Below are positions 4,516 to 5,890 of a stretch of 5,890 bases of DNA, piece by piece. Source of the stretch: Candidatus Kerfeldbacteria bacterium CG08_land_8_20_14_0_20_43_14 (GTDB lineage Bacteria; Patescibacteriota; Patescibacteriia; PEXW01); contig PEXW01000026.1 in assembly GCA_002774575.1 (NCBI GenBank), forward strand, positions 1 to 5,890, given 5' to 3'. How positions within the stretch are numbered: position 1 is the first letter of the stretch; each line of letters opens with the position of its first letter. A program made the position numbers and the translations under genes. The notes under the pieces were generated by a model. It was not told where the DNA came from and made no database searches. It saw only the letters and a program-made list of their open reading frames with translations.

Positions 4516-4698
4516 ATGAAAAAAACCATTTCTACATTCCCTAATGGGCAAATCAGTTTGGTAATGCTTGGTCAAACAATGTATTATTCCAAATCATCCT
4601 CAAGCGCTGGCAAGCGAATTGCCCAGCAGTTTTTTAGTTTTTTTAAAACTGCGCCAAAAAGCCACATTTTAAAGTTTTCCAAATATGATAAAAATTGA
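4516..4698 (+). CDS. Small hypothetical ORF overlapping pilT
   Basis: A 60-residue ORF, not recognised, with no membrane segment, signal peptide or cysteine. The composition is basic with a Ser-rich stretch (SKSSSS, 25-30) and Lys/Phe-rich C-terminal half (QQFFSFFKTAPKSH). It starts 20 bases after the predicted transcription start, with no Shine-Dalgarno, and its last 14 bases overlap the start of pilT in another frame (the segment ATGATAAAAATTGA, 4685-4698). pilT has no ribosome site of its own, so ribosomes ending this ORF could restart on pilT. That arrangement is the main argument that it is translated. It could be a small pilus-related protein or simply a leader ORF; no homologue comes to mind. 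Confidence 0.45.
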   Translation: MKKTISTFPNGQISLVMLGQTMYYSKSSSSAGKRIAQQFFSFFKTAPKSHILKFSKYDKN

Positions 4699-5731
4699 CG
4701 ACCTTTTTAAACTAGCAGTTGAAAAACGCGCCTCTGATGTTCATATTGTCGCAGACAAGCCCCCGATTCTCCGGATTGACGGCGAACTGATTGAATTGGA
4801 CAGTATTCCGCGGTTATCACCCAAAGATACTCAAGCCTTGGTCTTTTCCATTTTGAATGATAAGCAAAAGCAGCTGTACATTTCTGACCGGGAGCTGGAC
4901 ATGTCTTATGAATTGAGTGATGGCAATCGCTTCCGCATTAATTGCCACTGGGAAAGGGATAATACCGGGTTAGTAGCCAGAATTATCTCCCAGCAAATCC
5001 CCAGCATGGAGGATTTGCTCCTGCCCCAGGTGGTTTATGATTTATTAAGATTAAAACAAGGACTGATTTTGGTAACTGGCCCTACTGGCTGCGGTAAATC
5101 CACAACTTTGGCAGCCATGATTAATTTTATAAATAATGAACGCTCGGCGCATATCATTACCCTGGAAGACCCAATTGAATTTTTGTATGAATCCAAAAAA
5201 TCCATAATCAAACAAAGACAATTAGGCACTGACATGATTTCCTTTGGCAATGCTTTGAAACATGTTTTGCGCCAAGACCCGAATGTTATTATGGTGGGCG
5301 AAATGCGGGATTTGGAAACTATTGCCGCGACCATAACTTTGGCCGAGACTGGGCATTTAGTTTTGGCAACTTTGCATACTTTCAACGCCGCCCAGACTGT
5401 TGACCGTATTATTGATGTTTTCCCGCCGTACCAGCAAGACCAGGTCAGAATTCAGCTGTCTTTGTTCTTGAAAGGCATTATTTCCCAGCAATTGCTGCCA
5501 AGGGTAAACGGCGGCCGGATTGCCTCCAGGGAAATTTTAATAAACACTCCGGCAATTTCCAATCTTATCCGGGAAAACAAAATCGCGCAGATCAAGACGG
5601 TTTTGCAAACTTCCGCTGATGACGGCATGGTTACCATGGATCAGGACTTGAAGCGGCTTTATGACGCCGGAGAAATTACCGAAGACATTGCCAAAACTTA
5701 CATGTTAAATCCTGAATCGTTAAAATCTTAA
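4685..5731 (+). CDS. PilT type IV pilus retraction ATPase
   Basis: It is a hexameric cytoplasmic ATPase that powers pilus retraction, twitching and DNA uptake. The 348 residues have the normal PilT length and order: N-terminal PAS-like domain (1-100, SDVHIVADKPPILRIDGEL near the start), Walker A GPTGCGKST (132-140), Asp box ITLEDPIEF (158-166), KQRQLGTD (176-183), Walker B VIMVGEMRD (201-209), His box TLAETGHLVLATLHT (218-232), and the AISNLIRE element (290-297) that marks PilT rather than the assembly ATPase PilB. No frameshift or lost catalytic residue is seen. ATG 4685 matches the usual family start and overlaps the upstream ORF; a Shine-Dalgarno is absent. The gene ends in a strong terminator, so no pilC or second pil gene is co-transcribed here. 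The split pilin at 147-1505 is the only other pilus gene in the window. Confidence 0.95.
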   Translation: MIKIDDLFKLAVEKRASDVHIVADKPPILRIDGELIELDSIPRLSPKDTQALVFSILNDKQKQLYISDRELDMSYELSDGNRFRINCHWERDNTGLVARIISQQIPSMEDLLLPQVVYDLLRLKQGLILVTGPTGCGKSTTLAAMINFINNERSAHIITLEDPIEFLYESKKSIIKQRQLGTDMISFGNALKHVLRQDPNVIMVGEMRDLETIAATITLAETGHLVLATLHTFNAAQTVDRIIDVFPPYQQDQVRIQLSLFLKGIISQQLLPRVNGGRIASREILINTPAISNLIRENKIAQIKTVLQTSADDGMVTMDQDLKRLYDAGEITEDIAKTYMLNPESLKS

Positions 5732-5746
5732 AGAAACTGGAAAAGA

Positions 5747-5781
5747 AAAAAATACTCCGTTGATCAGGCGGAGTATTTTTT
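5747..5781 (+). terminator. Terminator after pilT
   Basis: AAAAAATACTCCG (5747-5759) and its exact reverse complement (5769-5781) form a 13-bp stem with a 9-base loop, ending in a T-rich tail (5776-5786). It begins 15 bases after the pilT stop. The A-tract on the left arm means it could also stop leftward transcription. Confidence 0.9.
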
Positions 5782-5796
5782 ATTTTCATTGTATTT

Positions 5797-5838
5797 TGCC
5801 CTCCTTCGCTCCGCGCTTTGCTTGAGCTACGGAGGACA
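5797..5838. repeat. GC-rich imperfect hairpin, probable dispersed repeat
   Basis: TGCCCTCC with TTCGCTC (5797-5811) pairs with GAGCTACGGAGGACA (5824-5838): 12 of 15 positions are standard pairs. Of the other three, one becomes a G-U pair when read on minus and two remain mismatched. It stands out sharply from the AT-rich surroundings. CCTTCGCT occurs at 5803-5810 (as TCCTTCGCT) and again at 5840-5847. No gene is recognised from here to the window end. Confidence 0.5.
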
Positions 5839-5890
5839 GCCTTCGCTAATAAGTTTAAATTATTCAAAATATCAAGACATTTAGCTGGCC

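Noticed and set aside
5035..5385. 116-residue minus-strand ORF inside pilT
   Set aside because: It is an antisense shadow of the most conserved ATPase motifs.
5676..5867. 63-residue minus-strand ORF at the right edge
   Set aside because: It reads through the pilT terminator and the hairpin repeat and its sequence reflects those structures. No start signal is seen.

Overview
The window looks like a chromosomal stretch of a small-genome, AT-rich bacterium, most likely of the Patescibacteria/CPR type. The support is a compact gene set made of a type IV pilin, a PilT ATPase, a lone VKOR protein, a DUF5654-like mini membrane protein and a FabH-like enzyme, with short intergenic regions and simple A/T-rich terminators. 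TGA is used as a stop (pilin, small ORF before pilT), so the recoded genetic code of some CPR lineages does not apply. The phylum call is an inference of moderate strength.

Layout. Positions 1-146 hold a strong hairpin of unknown role and the terminator of a minus-strand gene. Positions 147-1505 are a type IV pilin gene on the minus strand cut in two by an IS481-like insertion sequence (about 318-1306, transposase on plus). Joining the two halves restores a continuous 122-residue pilin with no frame change. The transposase itself carries two single-base frameshifts that cancel. Positions 1641-2096 hold a two- or three-helix membrane protein of unknown role (minus) with its own promoter and terminator. 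Positions 2216-3439 encode a FabH-like ketoacyl synthase III (minus) with an intact Cys-His-Asn triad. It is divergent from a VKOR-family disulfide-forming membrane protein (plus, 3529-3990). Convergent to VKOR is a DUF5654-like protein (minus, 4066-4314). A good sigma70-type promoter at 4461-4489 then drives a small ORF overlapping pilT (4685-5731), which ends in a strong terminator. The right edge carries a GC-rich imperfect hairpin that resembles a dispersed intergenic repeat.

Functional theme. Pilin, PilT (retraction ATPase) and VKOR (oxidative folding outside the membrane) fit a cell-surface type IV pilus/competence lifestyle. Here one pilin is inactivated while pilT looks intact. The other genes have individual promoters and terminators, so apart from the pilT pair I see no operon.

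The least explained structure is a pair of ~103-base elements (2135-2238 and 4356-4458). They share terminal inverted repeats, a central AGGATATTTA block and an inner hairpin whose pairing is kept by a wobble and a swapped base pair. One copy supplies the last codons of the ketoacyl synthase and the other abuts the pilT promoter. They could be a MITE-like repeat or a structured RNA.
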